Shown: piece after piece, positions 16,328-29,394 of the stretch
How positions within the stretch are numbered: the stretch's first letter is position 1
How the letters are laid out: the number at the start of each line of letters is the position of its first letter
Source of the DNA: Podospora comata
Taxonomy: Eukaryota > Ascomycota > Sordariomycetes > Sordariales > Podosporaceae
NCBI GenBank assembly: GCA_017354895.1
Contig: CP071495.1
Coordinates: 541,001 to 605,000 of the forward strand
Length of the DNA: 64,000 bases
Direction: 5' to 3'
Notes under the pieces: generated by a model
Database searches by the model: none
What the model saw: the letters and a program-made list of their open reading frames with translations, nothing else
What the model was told of the DNA's origin: nothing
Translations under genes and position numbers: made by a program

Positions 16328-18586
16328 GGTGGCTCTGGGCTGAAAGTGAAGCAACGCCCTCGAAGGGCAAGATGAGTAAAGGAGGTCCCCAGATTCCGAA
16401 AATCAGGGTCCAAAGCGGATGGATGGATGGACAGAAATCGAGCGGCAGCTACAGTCTAATCAATCTGGCCCGGCTGTATACCCAACCCGTTCCCATTCGT
16501 TGTTGCAACCAACCCAGGCGGGCTGCCCCTTTATCGTTCTTTATCGTCACGTTTCAAATGTTGTCGTGCCGTCGTGAACAAAGGCTGCTTTGGTTCGCCC
16601 AAAGCCGGACGATGTCCTCGTGCAAGATGTCGCCGAGCGTGCCTCGAATACCTATGGCTTCTGGGTTGTGTGGGCGTGTTGTCGAAGCTGGATGGAATTC
16701 GGGGAGAAGCAGCGAAAAACGACGTGGGTGACGTATAGGACAGGCGCCAAGGCGCGAATGCGTTGGGCTTGGAGGATCCCAGAGACAAGCGATCTAGATC
16801 GGCATACTTTTTGGACTATGTATTCCAGTATTTTGGAAGTTTTGGAAACTTCCACGAGGTTGAGGGGGCGCCCGAGGTGCAGCACGCAAATCAGGACAAA
16901 GAATAGGCGCGCAAAATCACAGGAAAAAGGAGTGTCAGGAGGAATCGAAATCAAAGCGAGTGGTATTTTCGAGACCCCCCCCCAGGTAGCGAGTGAATAT
17001 GGAATGGCGTCCGTTGGGGGGAAAAAACACCGACTGGAGTTTGGAGTTCTTGGTGTTCGCCAGAGCTGGGGAAGGAGGCCCAGACACCGGCGCTATCCCG
17101 CCCAAGGCCGTGCACAAGTCAGGGTCCCAGGCCCGGAACGGTTCCTCCAATTTTTTTTGCTGCGTCACCGCCTGACAACCTGTCTAGAAAGATTTAGGGA
17201 CTGCAGTACGATTGGCCACCCCTAAGGAGAACTCCAGATGACCAAGCTTTCGGGAGTGTGGTGTCGAGGCAAAGACGCAGCAAAAAGTACACAGCTTGGC
17301 CCAATGACCGGTTTTGCATCCACGGCATCTTTCCAAGATCCGTGTTCTATTTTGGCACTGCCTCTCGATTGGGATGCATCACTGGATCTGGGCGCCCCAC
17401 CTGGACCCTGTGGGCGTGACATCCCTCAAAGAATACGAGCTTCATCAACGGCCCAAAACTTGTGTACCTATCCCCATTGCTAACCTCCTCGCCAACTGTT
17501 CTCTGTTGTGGCAGTCGATCACTCATGAGGCCGCCTGAGGGGCCACTTGCTGTTTGAAACAGTGTTTGCGTGTTCCCATTCCTGCTGCAGGCCGTTGCAT
17601 GAACTCCAAGCTTCCCTTTAGCGTTGGTGGCAGGATATCCCCGGGCCCGGCTCTTCTTCCCGACCCCGTCCCTTGCCAACTGACTGGCGATCATTTTACC
17701 CTTTGATCGACAAGATCCAGCAACAGCTTCTAAACTCCGTGTGCAAGATATTTATCGCGAGAATGGAAATGATGGCGTATAAGAGTAAACATTGCCAGCA
17801 AGTCCAGTGGAAGGGAGAAGCTGCGGGCTGGGTAAGGGAACTATGCATGACATTTGAATATGGGACGAAGCTGAATCCGACAATCGGGCGAGTGTCGTCA
17901 TGCTGCTAGCCCCGACCAACGTTGACGACCCGGAAGGCATCAATCGGGGGTGTTCGGCAGGCCCGGTTGGCCGGCCATGACCTTTCAACCAGCCAACGTG
18001 CTCACCGGAAGCCAGCCTCCTCAAGCCACCCACCACATTTCCCTCAAAACACCCTCCATCATCCTGGATACGAACACATTCTCTTTTGAATTCACGGAGA
18101 TAACAGTCTATGCTCAATTCTGTCAGTCGTGTCCGAGGGAGATTTGCGGCAACGATAAGAACATCCAGCTTTGGTTCATATAACCGCATTAGACAGGTCA
18201 TGACAATGTGGATTTATCATGTCTTTTGTTGGCCTCTTCCATCTTTTCCATTTGCAAACCAGATGTCCCGGTTGAAAAACGGACAAATATATTTCACGCT
18301 TCCAAAGGATAGAGACGCCCCTGATCATCCCCTGAAGCATTCAGCTCTTTGGAAGTCTTTGCGAGAGGCCATGGTGTTTCAGATAGCACCTGAAATATAC
18401 CAGATAGCTGTTGGAAGACTTCTGAGTAGCTCTAACAAGGTGATCTCACAACTGCTGCTTATTTACATCAGAATTCTGGAGAAATCACATTCCCAAATCA
18501 AATCCAAAACGATCCCAAAGAAAAGGTCGAGTGTCGAGCATAGATGTTAGTTGTTCTCAGCCTTAGCTTTCCCTCTCAACCGAGAC
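16328..18586. other. Intergenic, upstream of the Csc1-like gene
   Basis: There are 2.26 kb without a supportable gene. The longest frame (about 16,590-17,225, plus strand) opens at a TTG, is Arg/Trp-rich and matches nothing I know. The stretch includes a poly-C run near 16,978 and presumably the Csc1-like promoter and the 3' flank of the AT-hook gene. Confidence 0.55.
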
Positions 18587-19678
18587 TTATACCGGACCTT
18601 GGCTTCTTGTCTTCCTTGCTGTACGTCCAACTGATGTGAGAATTTTGCGTTCTTTCTGCTGTTTCTTGGGCCGGCCGGGGCCGCGTTTTTTTGTTGGTAT
18701 CTCGCTCTCATTCACGGCGTTGGTGATGCTGATCTCGGGTAGAGCCTGTGTCTCGCCGAGGTCACCGTTGCTATCCCCGAAAGCCTCCTCTGCCTTTCTC
18801 TTTCCGCCCCCAAGCGGCGGTATAGATGCTGCTGTTTGAGTCGCTGCTGTACTGTCCGGGGCCACAGGAGCTTCACCCATCTCAACATCGTCGTCCCTGG
18901 TGTTGCCATTAGCACTAACAGCTGGCGCATGAGCGGCTTTGTCATTTTTGGCATCTTCGGCCACCTTGTCAGTATTAACCTCCGTAGGCTTAGCTGAAAC
19001 GTCCGAGGTAGCTGCCTCCGTGCTTTTCTGGGGTGTATCCGTCGTCTCAACGTCTTTGGTGGTGCCGTTTGTCACCGTCTTGACTAATGCGGCTGGCAAC
19101 GTGACGGATTCGGGGGATGTAGCTTTGGTCTGGCCGCTAGGCTCGGTTTTGGCGCTGTCCAAGTTCTCTTCTGATGTAGACGGCTCTGCGAGGCTCTCTG
19201 AAGTTGGAGCCGAAGCTGGAGCCGGAGCCGGAGTCGGAGTTAGGGTAGCTGAAGATGGTGCGGCGATACGTGACTCCACAGGACCACCTGATGCAACTGG
19301 GGCAACCTGACCAGTTTTGTCATTGTCGCCGGTTGCTTTATTGTCAACATCGCCATTCGCCACTGCATTGATGTCGGCCAGTTTTGAAGTTTCGCCGACA
19401 TCAGTCGACGAAGCCGGCGGTGCAGAGGTTAGCTCTTGATGGGTGACTACCCATAAGCGGAGACTTGATGTTAGCAGTGGACAGTAGCATACGCGTATCA
19501 AAGCCCTCGCTGTCACGTGTCACCGCCTTAATCGTTCTTCAACTGCGTAACTGCGTGCCGGCATCCATTGGGATCTCATCCGTCATTTGGACGCGCAAAG
19601 CTGAGCCCATTGACGAGTGATGATGGCTATTCCGCGTGGGGGAGGCTGTCTCGTACCTTTCTCCGCTTCCCCAGACAT
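18587..19678 (-). CDS. Disordered AT-hook protein, function unknown
   Basis: Two exons (19678-19657 and 19446-18587) give 882 nt, 293 residues. The first exon encodes only seven complete residues and one base, and the intron is 210 nt with a CTAAC branch site near its 3' end. The protein is low-complexity (Ala, Thr, Ser, Pro, Glu, Asp) for about 230 residues. Near the C-terminus are a basic KRK segment and one AT-hook core, KKRGPGRPKK, followed by a Lys/Arg-rich end. The AT-hook suggests a nuclear, minor-groove AT-binding protein; that is inference from one motif. I do not recognise an orthologous family. The long intron and tiny first exon make the start less certain than the body. Confidence 0.7.
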
Positions 19679-20250
19679 TGCGAACGAAGGCCGAAGTGCG
19701 ATTGTAACAAGCAGCAATGACGTAACGTCGGAGGACTTGGCGCTAGATAGGGAAAATAGGAATTGAAGCACGGCAATTGTCAACAGGCCAAATTGGGCGC
19801 GAGGCAGAATGATAGCTGCTGTACTGTAACTCGATGACAGGTTGACAATTTGAAGTTGATGCAGAAGCACGCAGGAGGGCAGATCGCAGAGATTGAGACG
19901 GCAGCAGCATGCCATTGTCTTTTTGTCTCGAGATGCTCCCGTTGCACAGACAAATCAGGATTGGTTGGATCTCATCATGGATCTGCGGCTCTTGAAAACA
20001 TGACGGGATCAGGAATGACATGCCACACTAGTGTGCATCCATTCTACACATCATGCCATGAGCTAATCTTCATCTTGGTTGAATACCGCCTCTCGCCATC
20101 TCTCACCTCATCATTCACGTAACCTCACCGTGGGTGCTCACGTCCCAGTTCCATCTTCACCGGGGTTTGGATATATGCTTCAGTGTGGAGGAAGCTATCC
20201 AGCCACCACACTTGGCGGGGTTGGCGGGGCTCGAACGGACGGGAGCTTGG

Positions 20251-21811
20251 GCCAGGTGCAGAACGGGCATGCCAGGGTGCAGGTGTTAGGCTAGAATTCT
20301 CTACACCCTTCTACTTATAAACGTTCCTGAACCAAAAACCTCATGGCGGCCTATCATTTGCTTCCTCATGCCCACGATGGGGCCAATGGATATGCATTCG
20401 GTGAGACAAGAGTGACAAGGCCCCAAAGACTCAGGCTGCCCACGCTGTTGCAGAGTCTGTCGTCTGGGAGGCTGCTAGCGCACCCCACGATGATCGGCAA
20501 GCACCCTCACTGGACACTAGGTCGTGCAGCCAAAGCTCGCAGTCATTTTTTTTCGTGGTCTGGTGCCACCTCAACGAGGAAAGGGACGAAAAAAGAAACC
20601 TAGAATCATGCATGAGAACATGCCGCACAGCTATTATAAGGCTTCAACGGCCAATTGGGCCAATGACATGTTGCTGTTCCCACCACCGTCCACGTATCCC
20701 GTCAAAGCTGCATTGTTTCTGCTTGAGGGCCACTTTGATTGAGTCGACTGTGGCCAATGCTTGCCGGTTAGCCGTCTGTGCCGTCTCCCCAAGAGGGAAG
20801 GCATTTAACAACACCAAGACTTCTGAGATTCGTCTAGTGTCTTGTCGATTCGAAGGGGAAACTCTCTGCAAATTGCGAAAGCGAGCTTCTGTTGGTCCCT
20901 GCCGAGAATAACTGGAGATCCGTCCCCTGTCAAGAGGCACTCTGCAAGGCTGTTTATCGCTGGCCTCGCTGTTCTCACGACGTCGCAGCATCTGAGGGAT
21001 TGCGTGACGCTAGCGGGGCGGCAGAGTCTGAATCTGGTCTGAATCTTCCATCATCGCCCCCACCATGGAGCAGCGGATGGAGAACACCAGCCACTCACAC
21101 CACCCGCCCAGCTCGGGCCAAGACATGTTTGGTTATCACACTCCCGACCACGTGCCATAGCGCGCATCTGAAGCTGTTTCTCTGAACAAGAGAGCGTTAG
21201 TAGAGGCGGGCGGAAATGCAAGCAGCGGTTGCACGGCGGGGTCCGGGGCGCAGTCGCCGGAAGCCATCGCTGCGGTGCAATCTAGGAATGGAGCCTCGAG
21301 GCATCACCGCATCCGACCACCTGAGGAGGTTTGAGGTTCTAGAATGGCAGCAACATCGCAAGGTGCCAAGGCTGAGGCCAAGAGCTCTTGGCGAAGAGGA
21401 AAAGCGGGCATTCCCAGCCTTTGCAGCCAAGCCCTGATGACCTCCTTTGCCAATCCCGCGTCTGGCTGGCCCTATCAGAGCCCGGCTTGGGGTGTGTTAG
21501 TCTTTGTCGAGAACCAGGGGATGACGCTCATCCGTCTTCAGTCGCCACCCGATTGCAGTCTTATCACTCCTACCGAACGCCGCCGTCACCCACAGCGGGG
21601 CTCTCGAGGACGTATGCCACGCCCAACTGCTTGGCTCGCCCAGCATCTCGCAGCATTGAGCGGGTTTGAAGAGTCAATCCAAGGTCCGAGGCAGCTGTGA
21701 GAGCCGGGATGGAGTTCTTGGGGCTTCTTGGCCTGCTACCCGCCAAGTCCACTGTTGCTTTGGCCGCCGACTTATCGGTGAGCAGCATGCAAAAAGATGC
21801 TGGGCCCTGGC
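20251..21811. promoter_or_regulatory. Cluster of PacC-type GCCARG hexamers
   Basis: Hexamers matching GCCARG lie at 20251, 20271, 21117, 21365, 21377, 21426 and 21742 on the plus strand, and at 21628, 21727 and 21806 on the minus strand. About two would be expected by chance over these 1.6-2.1 kb, both strands counted. GCCARG is the known core bound by the ambient-pH regulator PacC/Rim101, and ENA-type Na+-ATPases are typical alkaline-pH genes. Binding here is inferred from sequence only. Confidence 0.45.
21245..21252 (+). promoter_or_regulatory. Calcineurin-response-like element (GNGGCKCA)
   Basis: The octamer GGGGCGCA fits the yeast CDRE consensus bound by Crz1, about 0.9 kb upstream of the ENA ATPase start. 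One match in 2.5 kb is expected about half the time by chance, so support is weak without co-regulation data. Confidence 0.25.
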
Positions 21812-22145
21812 CGGTACCTCGACGGAGCACCCAGTTTCTGTGCGGTTACTTAAACAAAGCAGGTACCCCGTCATCCCCCCGTGATCTGGGACTCTCTTCT
21901 TGCGTCACTTTCCAGAGGAGGAAAAAAACAAGCTTCTCTCCCCCATCGTCCAAGCTTTGTGCGTCGTTGGCTCCACGGCGTCAAACTCCATCATCAGAGT
22001 CCGGATTGTCTATAACGGCCGTCCCTTTGCCCATCCTGCTGATCCTCCCTACGCAAATGAGACATACTGCTCAACACTCGAGGTCGTGCTCACCCCGTCA
22101 GGTCAACTGGTGAACGTATCGCCCTCCTCCCCCCCAACCGCCAAC

Positions 22146-25100
22146 ATGGCCGGCGAATTCCCCAAACACCCGTTCCTCCTCACCACGGAGGAGACGGCGC
22201 AGGCTCTGGGGACCGATATCGACAAGGGCCTCACCTCGGCCCAGGTCAAAGAACTCCAATCCAAGTATCCTACCAATGAACTCGATGTAGGCGGCAGTAT
22301 CGCCTGGTACACCATCTTTATCCGCCAGCTTGCCAATGCCATGATTCTGGTATGACCCCTCCCCCTGAAGCTTCCCAAACAAGCTTTCGCACTGCGGGTG
22401 CCATTGACTTAAGTGGCGCATCGACTGACAGCTGTGCTAGGTCCTCTTCTTTGCCATGGCCCTGAGTTTTGGCGTAGGAGATTATATCGAAGGCGGTGTC
22501 CTTGCTGCCGTCATTGTGTTGAATGTATCCATTGGTTTTTATCAAGAATATGGCGCCGAGAAGAAGATGGATGCGCTCCGTGCGCTTTCTTCCCCCTCTG
22601 CCAATGTGCTCCGCGACGGTAAGATGCAGGTCATACCAAAGTAAGTTATGCCCTTTCAAATGCCGCTCTCTGTTCGAGCTGGTCTGGTGCTGACCAGTTT
22701 GCTCCGCCAAATAGTGCCGAGGTCGTTCCTGGTGACATCATTGCCCTCAAGATGGGCGATACCGTTCCAGCCGACATGCGCATGTTTGAAGCCATGAACC
22801 TCCAGTGCGACGAATCATCCTTGACAGGTGAGGCCATGCCCATCGAAAAGATCACCACCACCGAGATCTATGTCGAGGGCGGCGAGAAGCTCGCACAGGA
22901 CGAAGGTGAAGTCGGTATCGGTGACCGCATCAACATTGCCTATGCTACCACTGTTGTCCAGAAGGGCCGTGGCCGTGGTATCGTCATTTGCACTGGCATG
23001 CAGACCGAAGTTGGAAAGATTGCCGCCTCGACCAGCAAGAAGAGACGCAAGCCCGGCAGGTCCATGAACTGGAAAAAGTACGGAAAGGCTGCCCCGGTCA
23101 AGGGTGCCTTCAGACGCACCTATGACTTCCTCGGCAAGTTCCTCGGCTTGACCGAGGGTACTCCTCTCCAGATCAAGCTGGCGAAGCTGGCGTACCTGTT
23201 GTTCTTCTGTGCCATCGTCCTGGCCATGATCGTCTTCAGTGTCAACAAGTGGCCCAACCCGCTTCCCAGCGAGCTCGTCATTTATGCCATTTCCACCGGC
23301 ATCGCCATCATTCCTGAGTCTCTCGTCGCTGTCTTGACTATTTCCATGGTTGTGGCCACCACTGTCATGAGAAAGGCCAACGTCGTTGTGCGTGACTTGT
23401 CGGCTCTTGAAGCCCTCGGAGGTGTGACCAACATTTGCTCCGACAAGACGGGCACTCTTACCCAAGGCGCCATGATCGCGAAGAAGGTGTGGACACCTGC
23501 CTCCAACAGCATCTACACTGTCAGAGACTCGAAGAGTCCCGCCGACCCCACACAGGGACGCGTCACAGTCTCCAGCGCCGACGTTCCCGTCCAAGAGGAA
23601 GAGGAGAAGCGCGATTATGACGAAGAGAGAACGACCGCGGCCATCAAGTTTGATGGTGTCCCCGACGAGAAGCTCAACCCCAAGCCACAATCATCCCCCG
23701 AGGCCGAGGCTGAACTCACCCCCGACCTCCGCATGTTCCTCCTCTCGGCAGCGCTTTGCAACCTTGCCACAGTGCGGTTCGACGACAAGGAGGAAAAATG
23801 GAAGACGACCGGCGAGCCCACCGAAATTGCCCTGCAGGTCTTCGCTCACCGGTTCGACCTTGGCAAGAAGAACGTGGAGGCGACCGGATGGAAGCAGACG
23901 GCCGAGTTTCCCTTTGACAGCTCCATCAAGCGCATGTCCGTCATTTACGATGCGCCCGAGAACAACGAAAGCGGATTGAGCACCGAAAACAGCCATGTCT
24001 TCACCAAGGGCGCCGTTGAGCGTATCATCGACCTGTGCTCCCACGTCGGGACGACCGATGTACCCATGACCGAAGAGTACAAGGAAAAGATCCTCAAGCA
24101 GATGACCGACTTTGCGTCCCAGGGCCAGCGCGTTCTCGCCATTGCCTATCGTGCCTGGAATGGCCACTACGTCGCTGGCAAGAACGACGGCGTTGACCCC
24201 TCTCTCCCCAAGAACGATGAAGCCCAACGGTCCGCGGTGGAAAAGGACCTCATTCTCCTCGGCTTGGCTGGTATCTACGACCCTCCCCGCCGCGAGACCA
24301 CTCCCGCCATCTTCGACTGTGCCCAGGCCGGCATCAAGGTGCACATGTTGACTGGCGATCACCCCGAAACGGCCAGGGCTATTGCTAGGGAAGTCGGTAT
24401 CATCCCCCGCGACCTCAGTGTCCTCCCCGCCGGTGTTGCCCAGTCCGCTGTGATGAAGGCTACCGACTTTGACAAGCTCACCGACGAGGAGATCGACGCC
24501 TTGCCAGAACTTCCTCTTGTTATTGCTCGTTGTGCGCCCGAGACCAAATCTCGCATGGTGGAGGCCCTTCGCCGCCGCGATGCCTTCATGGCCATGACTG
24601 GTGACGGTGTCAACGATGCCCCATCCTTGAGCCGTGCTGATGTCGGTATCGCCATGGGATCCGGTTCCGACGTGGCCAAGTCTGCCTCCAAGATTGTCTT
24701 GACGGATGATAAGTTCAACTCGATCGTTGCCGCCATCCGCGAAGGTCGCCGCATGTTTGCCAACATCCAGAAGTTCGTCCTCCATCTTCTCAGCAGCAAC
24801 GTTGGTGAAGTCATTCTCCTGATTTGCGGTCTCGCCTTCTTTGACGAGTCCGGCATTTCCGTCTTCCCCATCGCTCCCCTCGAAATTCTCTGGATCAACA
24901 TGGTCACTTCGTCCTTCCCCGCTTTCGGTCTCGGTCGTGAGGCTGCCAGTGCCGAAGTCATGCGCAAGCCCCCTCACGACAAGAGGCGTGGTGTGTTCAC
25001 CAACCAGATTATTGTTGACATGATCGTCTACGGTATTCTTATGGGCGCCACCACACTGTCAACCTTCATCATTGTCGTGTTTGGAAAGTACGATGGCCAG

Positions 25101-25697
25101 CTGGGCAGGGACTGCAACAAGTACTACTCGGAGGGGTGCATTCCCGTGTTCCGCGCCCGCGCTGCTGTTTTCGCCGAGCTGACCTGGATGATTCTCCTCA
25201 CCGCCTGGGAGATCAAGGACCTTCGCCGGTCCATGTTCCGGCTGAACCCCGATTCCGAGTCCAAGTTCCCCTTCTTCAAGGACGTCTACAACAACAAGTT
25301 CCTCTTCTGGGCCGTCGTCATTGGCGCTGTCTCTGTGTTCCCCACGGTGTACATCCCCGGCCTCAACAGGAATGTCTTCAAGCACACCGATATCAGCTGG
25401 GAGTGGGGTGTCGTTTTCGGCATGACCATCTTCTATGTCTTTGGTATCGAGGTCTGGAAGTGGGTCAAGCGGACGCTTAACATTCTGGATGACCACAAGG
25501 TCAGACAGGGCAAGTGGTCGCAGGGCGAGGAGGGTCAGAAGATGCGGTTCGCAAAGTCGATGTCCTTCTCCAGCTTGAAGAGTTGGGCCTCCAGATCCAA
25601 GGCTCAGTCCAACGGCGGCTTGACTCCAAGCACCACGCAGCCGCGGTCGACTTCACAAGCACCCCAGAACCGGGTGCCACAGACCTCGCCGGTTTGA
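22146..25697 (+). CDS. ena: ENA-type (type IID) P-type Na+/K+-exporting ATPase
   Basis: Three exons (22146-22349, 22441-22640, 22715-25697) give 3,387 nt, 1,128 residues. Introns are 91 and 74 nt. Motifs in order: cation-ATPase N-terminal segment (residues 1-60), actuator loop with LTGEAMP near 170, phosphorylation site SDKTGTLTQG with Asp at 378, nucleotide-binding domain, MLTGDHPETA near 681, and hinge TGDGVNDAPS near 763. About ten membrane spans and a Ser/Lys-rich C-terminal tail complete it. GTLTQG and the segment after the actuator domain resemble fungal Ena pumps rather than SERCA or PMCA pumps. The family exports Na+ or K+ at high salt or high pH, usually at the plasma membrane. The ATG in CCAACATGG is the first in frame. 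Ion preference cannot be read from sequence. Confidence 0.92.
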
Positions 25698-26516
25698 GGG
25701 AGAGACGACTGAATTAAAGTAACGGATGATATGTGGCGTATGGGACGATGCGCTGCTGGCCACGCGGCCGGATCATGTTGCTTTTTGCGTATATCTGAGT
25801 TGACGATGTTGATGAACGATGATACCACGCATTTTTTGAAGCATGTTGACGAAGAAGATGCGAAGGGATCGGGATAAACAAAGGCTCGGTTAACCCCCTC
25901 CTATTATCGAAGGAAGACTGTTTTTTTTTTGGGGAGGGGGGAAGGGGGCGTGCGCTATCATGAGTAAAAGGCATCTTGATGCCGTGGTTGTTTTGTTGCA
26001 TTGTATTTTGTTTTATGATATCCAGCATTTGATCGAACTGTTGGTTGGCGATGGTCTGGGCAAATAGGTACTGCCCTCAGGATCAGTAGAACATAGCGTA
26101 ATGTTTGGCTGTTAGCATTTGGCACAATAGAAATTGAAAGTCTTTTCATGGAATTTTGTTCATGGGGAAAGTGTTGAAACTTGAGAGGGATTTTAAAACA
26201 AGTTCGTGTGACGAGCTTCCATCGAGATAAGATTGTAGGCAAGTACGTAAACCCCGGGGAGAGTCCAGACCGTGGTCAACCCCTGAGGAAAAGGCTCCCA
26301 TGCCACTCTGGGGAGGTGTGGGTCCACAAGCTCAGGGCGCGCTAGTGTGTAATTGGGGGAACGCCGCGTCGCCAACTAAGGACACGCGCAACCATCTCGT
26401 CCCGTCCAACGTCCAATTGACAACGAGACACAATCTTCTGCCTTCTCTTGAATCATCACTTCGAGTCGACCACCAACTACTTTCCCTTCCTTTGTCGAGC
26501 AGTTACCAATTTCACA
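25698..26516. other. Intergenic, ENA 3' flank and DPM1 promoter
   Basis: No gene seen in these 819 bases. The stretch is AT-richer than its neighbours and carries T- and G-runs near 25,920. A CT-rich segment lies just upstream of the DPM1 start. Confidence 0.6.
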
Positions 26517-27325
<809 letters not shown>

Positions 27326-27498
27326 GGGGCTTGAAGGAGGGAAGAAGCTGGAACTCGTGGAAGGGATGAGGTTTGGGATATTAATTCTAATGCTGATATT
27401 TACACTGTTTGGAAAGCGAAAATGAAATGGCAGAGATGATGAATGTCAGGAGTTATGCGCAAAAGATTTTTCGGTTTTCCTGACACGGCAGCACTTAT

Positions 27499-28439
27499 CT
27501 ACATGTTCCTACCACCCGTTACGCTGATTGTTTGTCCGGAAATATACGAGCTCAGGGGGGAAGCGATGGCCAACACAGCACTCGCAGCCTCGGTCGCAGT
27601 GCCGGGTCTCCTGAGTGGGATGTCCTGGTATGGAACGATGCCTGGAGGAGCTTGCTTCTGCTTCTCCGGGATACCCAAGGCAACCTTCTGCCCATCAACC
27701 TCAACAAATGCACCGGCCTCCTTATTGGCCGTCAGTCTCGTCTCGATATGCCCAAAGGCAATCGTGTTCGCCCTCACGCCGAACGCAGGGCCCCATTCCT
27801 TTGCGATAGTCTTGGTCATGCCGATGACACCTGCCTTGGCGAGCGCATAGTTGATCTGACCGGCGTTCCCGTGGACACCAGAGGTGGAACTGATGTTGAT
27901 GATGTTTCTTGGCTCGCCGTCCTTCACACGGAAGTAAGGGGCTGCCTCACGGATGATTTTGAAGGGGACGGTGCCGTGTAGGGCGACGATGGTGTCCCAT
28001 TGTTTGTCGGTCATCTGTCCACGCCGTCAGTATTGTCCACTTGGGGGAAGAAGGAGAGAGGTACCTTGTGAAGAACCGCATCCCAGGTAAAACCAGCATT
28101 ATTCACAATGATGTGGATCTTTCCACCTCCAAACTCGGCTGCTTTGGCCACCAATTGTTTGATGTACTCGTCCTTGAGCAGGTCTCCTGCCACAGCGATG
28201 GCCTGGCCGCCACCGGACCGGATCTTGGAGGCTACCTCTTCGGCTTTGGCGCCGTCAATGTCAGAGACGACGACTTTGGCGCCCTCGTTGGCGAAGAGAC
28301 GTGCACACTCGGCCCCGATACCCTGCCCTGAACCGGTGATGATGGCGACTTGGTTGTGGAGGAGACCTTTGGGGTAGTTGAGCTGGCGGGAGAGCTGGGC
28401 GGCGCGCTCAGCCATGCGCATCTTGATCACGGAGGTCAT
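27499..28439 (-). CDS. FabG-like short-chain dehydrogenase (3-oxoacyl-ACP reductase family)
   Basis: Two exons (28439-28065 and 28014-27499) with a 50-nt intron give 891 nt, 296 residues. The Rossmann motif TGSGQGIG is near residue 42, VNNAGFTWD near 115 and the active-site run NISSTSG...INYALAK near 170-185. The C-terminal SGQTISVTGG is typical of bacterial-type FabG. The 25 residues before the Rossmann fold are rich in Arg, Ser and Lys and could be a mitochondrial presequence, which would fit mitochondrial type II fatty-acid synthesis; this is inference. The ATG at 28439 lies in a GCCACCATGA context; the frame upstream has no ATG. The gene is convergent with DPM1, 173 bp apart. Confidence 0.88.
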
Positions 28440-28957
28440 GGTGGCAGAAGTTGATGATCCAAGTGTCAATGGGTCAACGAGAGCCAGAGAAGAAACGGTT
28501 GGATTTGTGATATGTAGAAGATGGACATTGAATGGCTATATTTCTCTTGATATATATAGGGATACATGTTAACCCGAAGCCTGGGGGGGGGAAGTGACAG
28601 CCATCTCCGCACGGGAACAAGCCCGGGCAAGAGGATGCCGAGGCATTTCCCCAGATTCGAGAAACTTGGGGGCTGCAGTTACCCATACCCCGCGCATCAC
28701 CACCTCATCTTTGGGTTAGGTTAGTTGGGGTGTTTTGGTTGCGTTCAGGGGCAAGTCGCTGGGTTGGAGGCGTGTCAAGAGATCCGGGTCAACCTCATTT
28801 ACTGATCTACCTAGAATCAATCCAACCTGAAAGCCAGCCGTAACAGATAAGTCATAACTTAATGGCTCCCACGGCTCTTGATGTTTTCATGGTCAGGGGA
28901 AGATGGATTAGATGAGGACTGCGCTAACCCCGCATTCCAGCCCTGTGGAACTTACAG

Positions 28958-29240
28958 CTGGGCACCCTCCCCACAGAATAATTGGTACAGCAGGTAAGTT
29001 AACCCAATATTATACTGTGAACCATGCCTCAAAATTAATAGGTCTTTAAACTATCTCTGAAGACCTCTGAACTATCTTTTAAGGCCTGTTAATTATCTTT
29101 AAAGGCCTACAAACTATCTTTAAAGGTGTATTAACTATCTTTAAAGGCCTAACGATTATCTTTTGAGGCATGGTTTAAATGATACAATATGGATTTAACC
29201 CACTGTCGAGTGCCAATTATTATGTGGTGAGGGACCTGGC
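28958..29240. mobile_element. MITE-like element with terminal inverted repeats
   Basis: The element is about 283 bp. Left arm (28958-29034) and right arm (29161-29240) are imperfect inverted copies: the inner AACCATGCCTCAAAA matches exactly over 15 bases. Further out, the segments around ATAATTGG and the outer CCCTC/CCAC parts match with scattered mismatches. It has no coding capacity, so it is a non-autonomous DNA transposon relic at most. The middle is a 21-bp tandem array. I could not find a clear target-site duplication. The superfamily is therefore undetermined. Confidence 0.65.
29040..29165. repeat. Six tandem 21-bp units inside the element
   Basis: Six units of exactly 21 bases run without gaps from 29040 to 29165 with consensus AGGCCTNNTAACTATCTTTAA (N marks variable positions). 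Unit divergence is moderate. The array ends in phase with the right inner arm, whose AGGCATGG resembles the start of a unit, so array and arm may share origin. Confidence 0.8.
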
Positions 29241-29394
29241 GCAGGGATCGAGGGCAGCCAAACAATCCACAACTCAGCCCAAGTCCCACCGTTGACATCG
29301 ACGCCGTTTGAACCTTGATGGTTTGGCATTCAACACATACAAAGAAGACGCCTCTCAAACGCCACCCGATAGAAGGCACACACGGAGTAGTAAT

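Larger units (their letters stand above)
19679..22145. promoter_or_regulatory. Long divergent promoter region, AT-hook gene / ENA ATPase
   Basis: These 2.47 kb separate two divergent start codons and have no supportable gene. An open frame reaches back from the ATPase start to about 21,900 but contains no ATG before 22146. The region has many GCCARG hexamers and one calcineurin-response-like octamer, described separately. Confidence 0.6.
28440..29394. promoter_or_regulatory. Divergent promoter region carrying a small inverted-repeat element
   Basis: These 955 bases separate the start codons of the FabG-like gene and the gene at 29395. Apart from the TIR-bounded element at 28958-29240 nothing else is recognisable. 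The element ends only about 155 bp before the right-hand start codon, so it is close to or within that promoter. Confidence 0.6.

Noticed and set aside
16590-17225. 211-codon plus-strand frame
   Set aside because: It opens at TTG, is Arg/Trp-rich and contains low-complexity translation of poly-C; no family resemblance.
23691-24977. 428-codon antisense frame
   Set aside because: It lies antisense to the catalytic core of the ENA-type ATPase; it is a shadow of codon bias.
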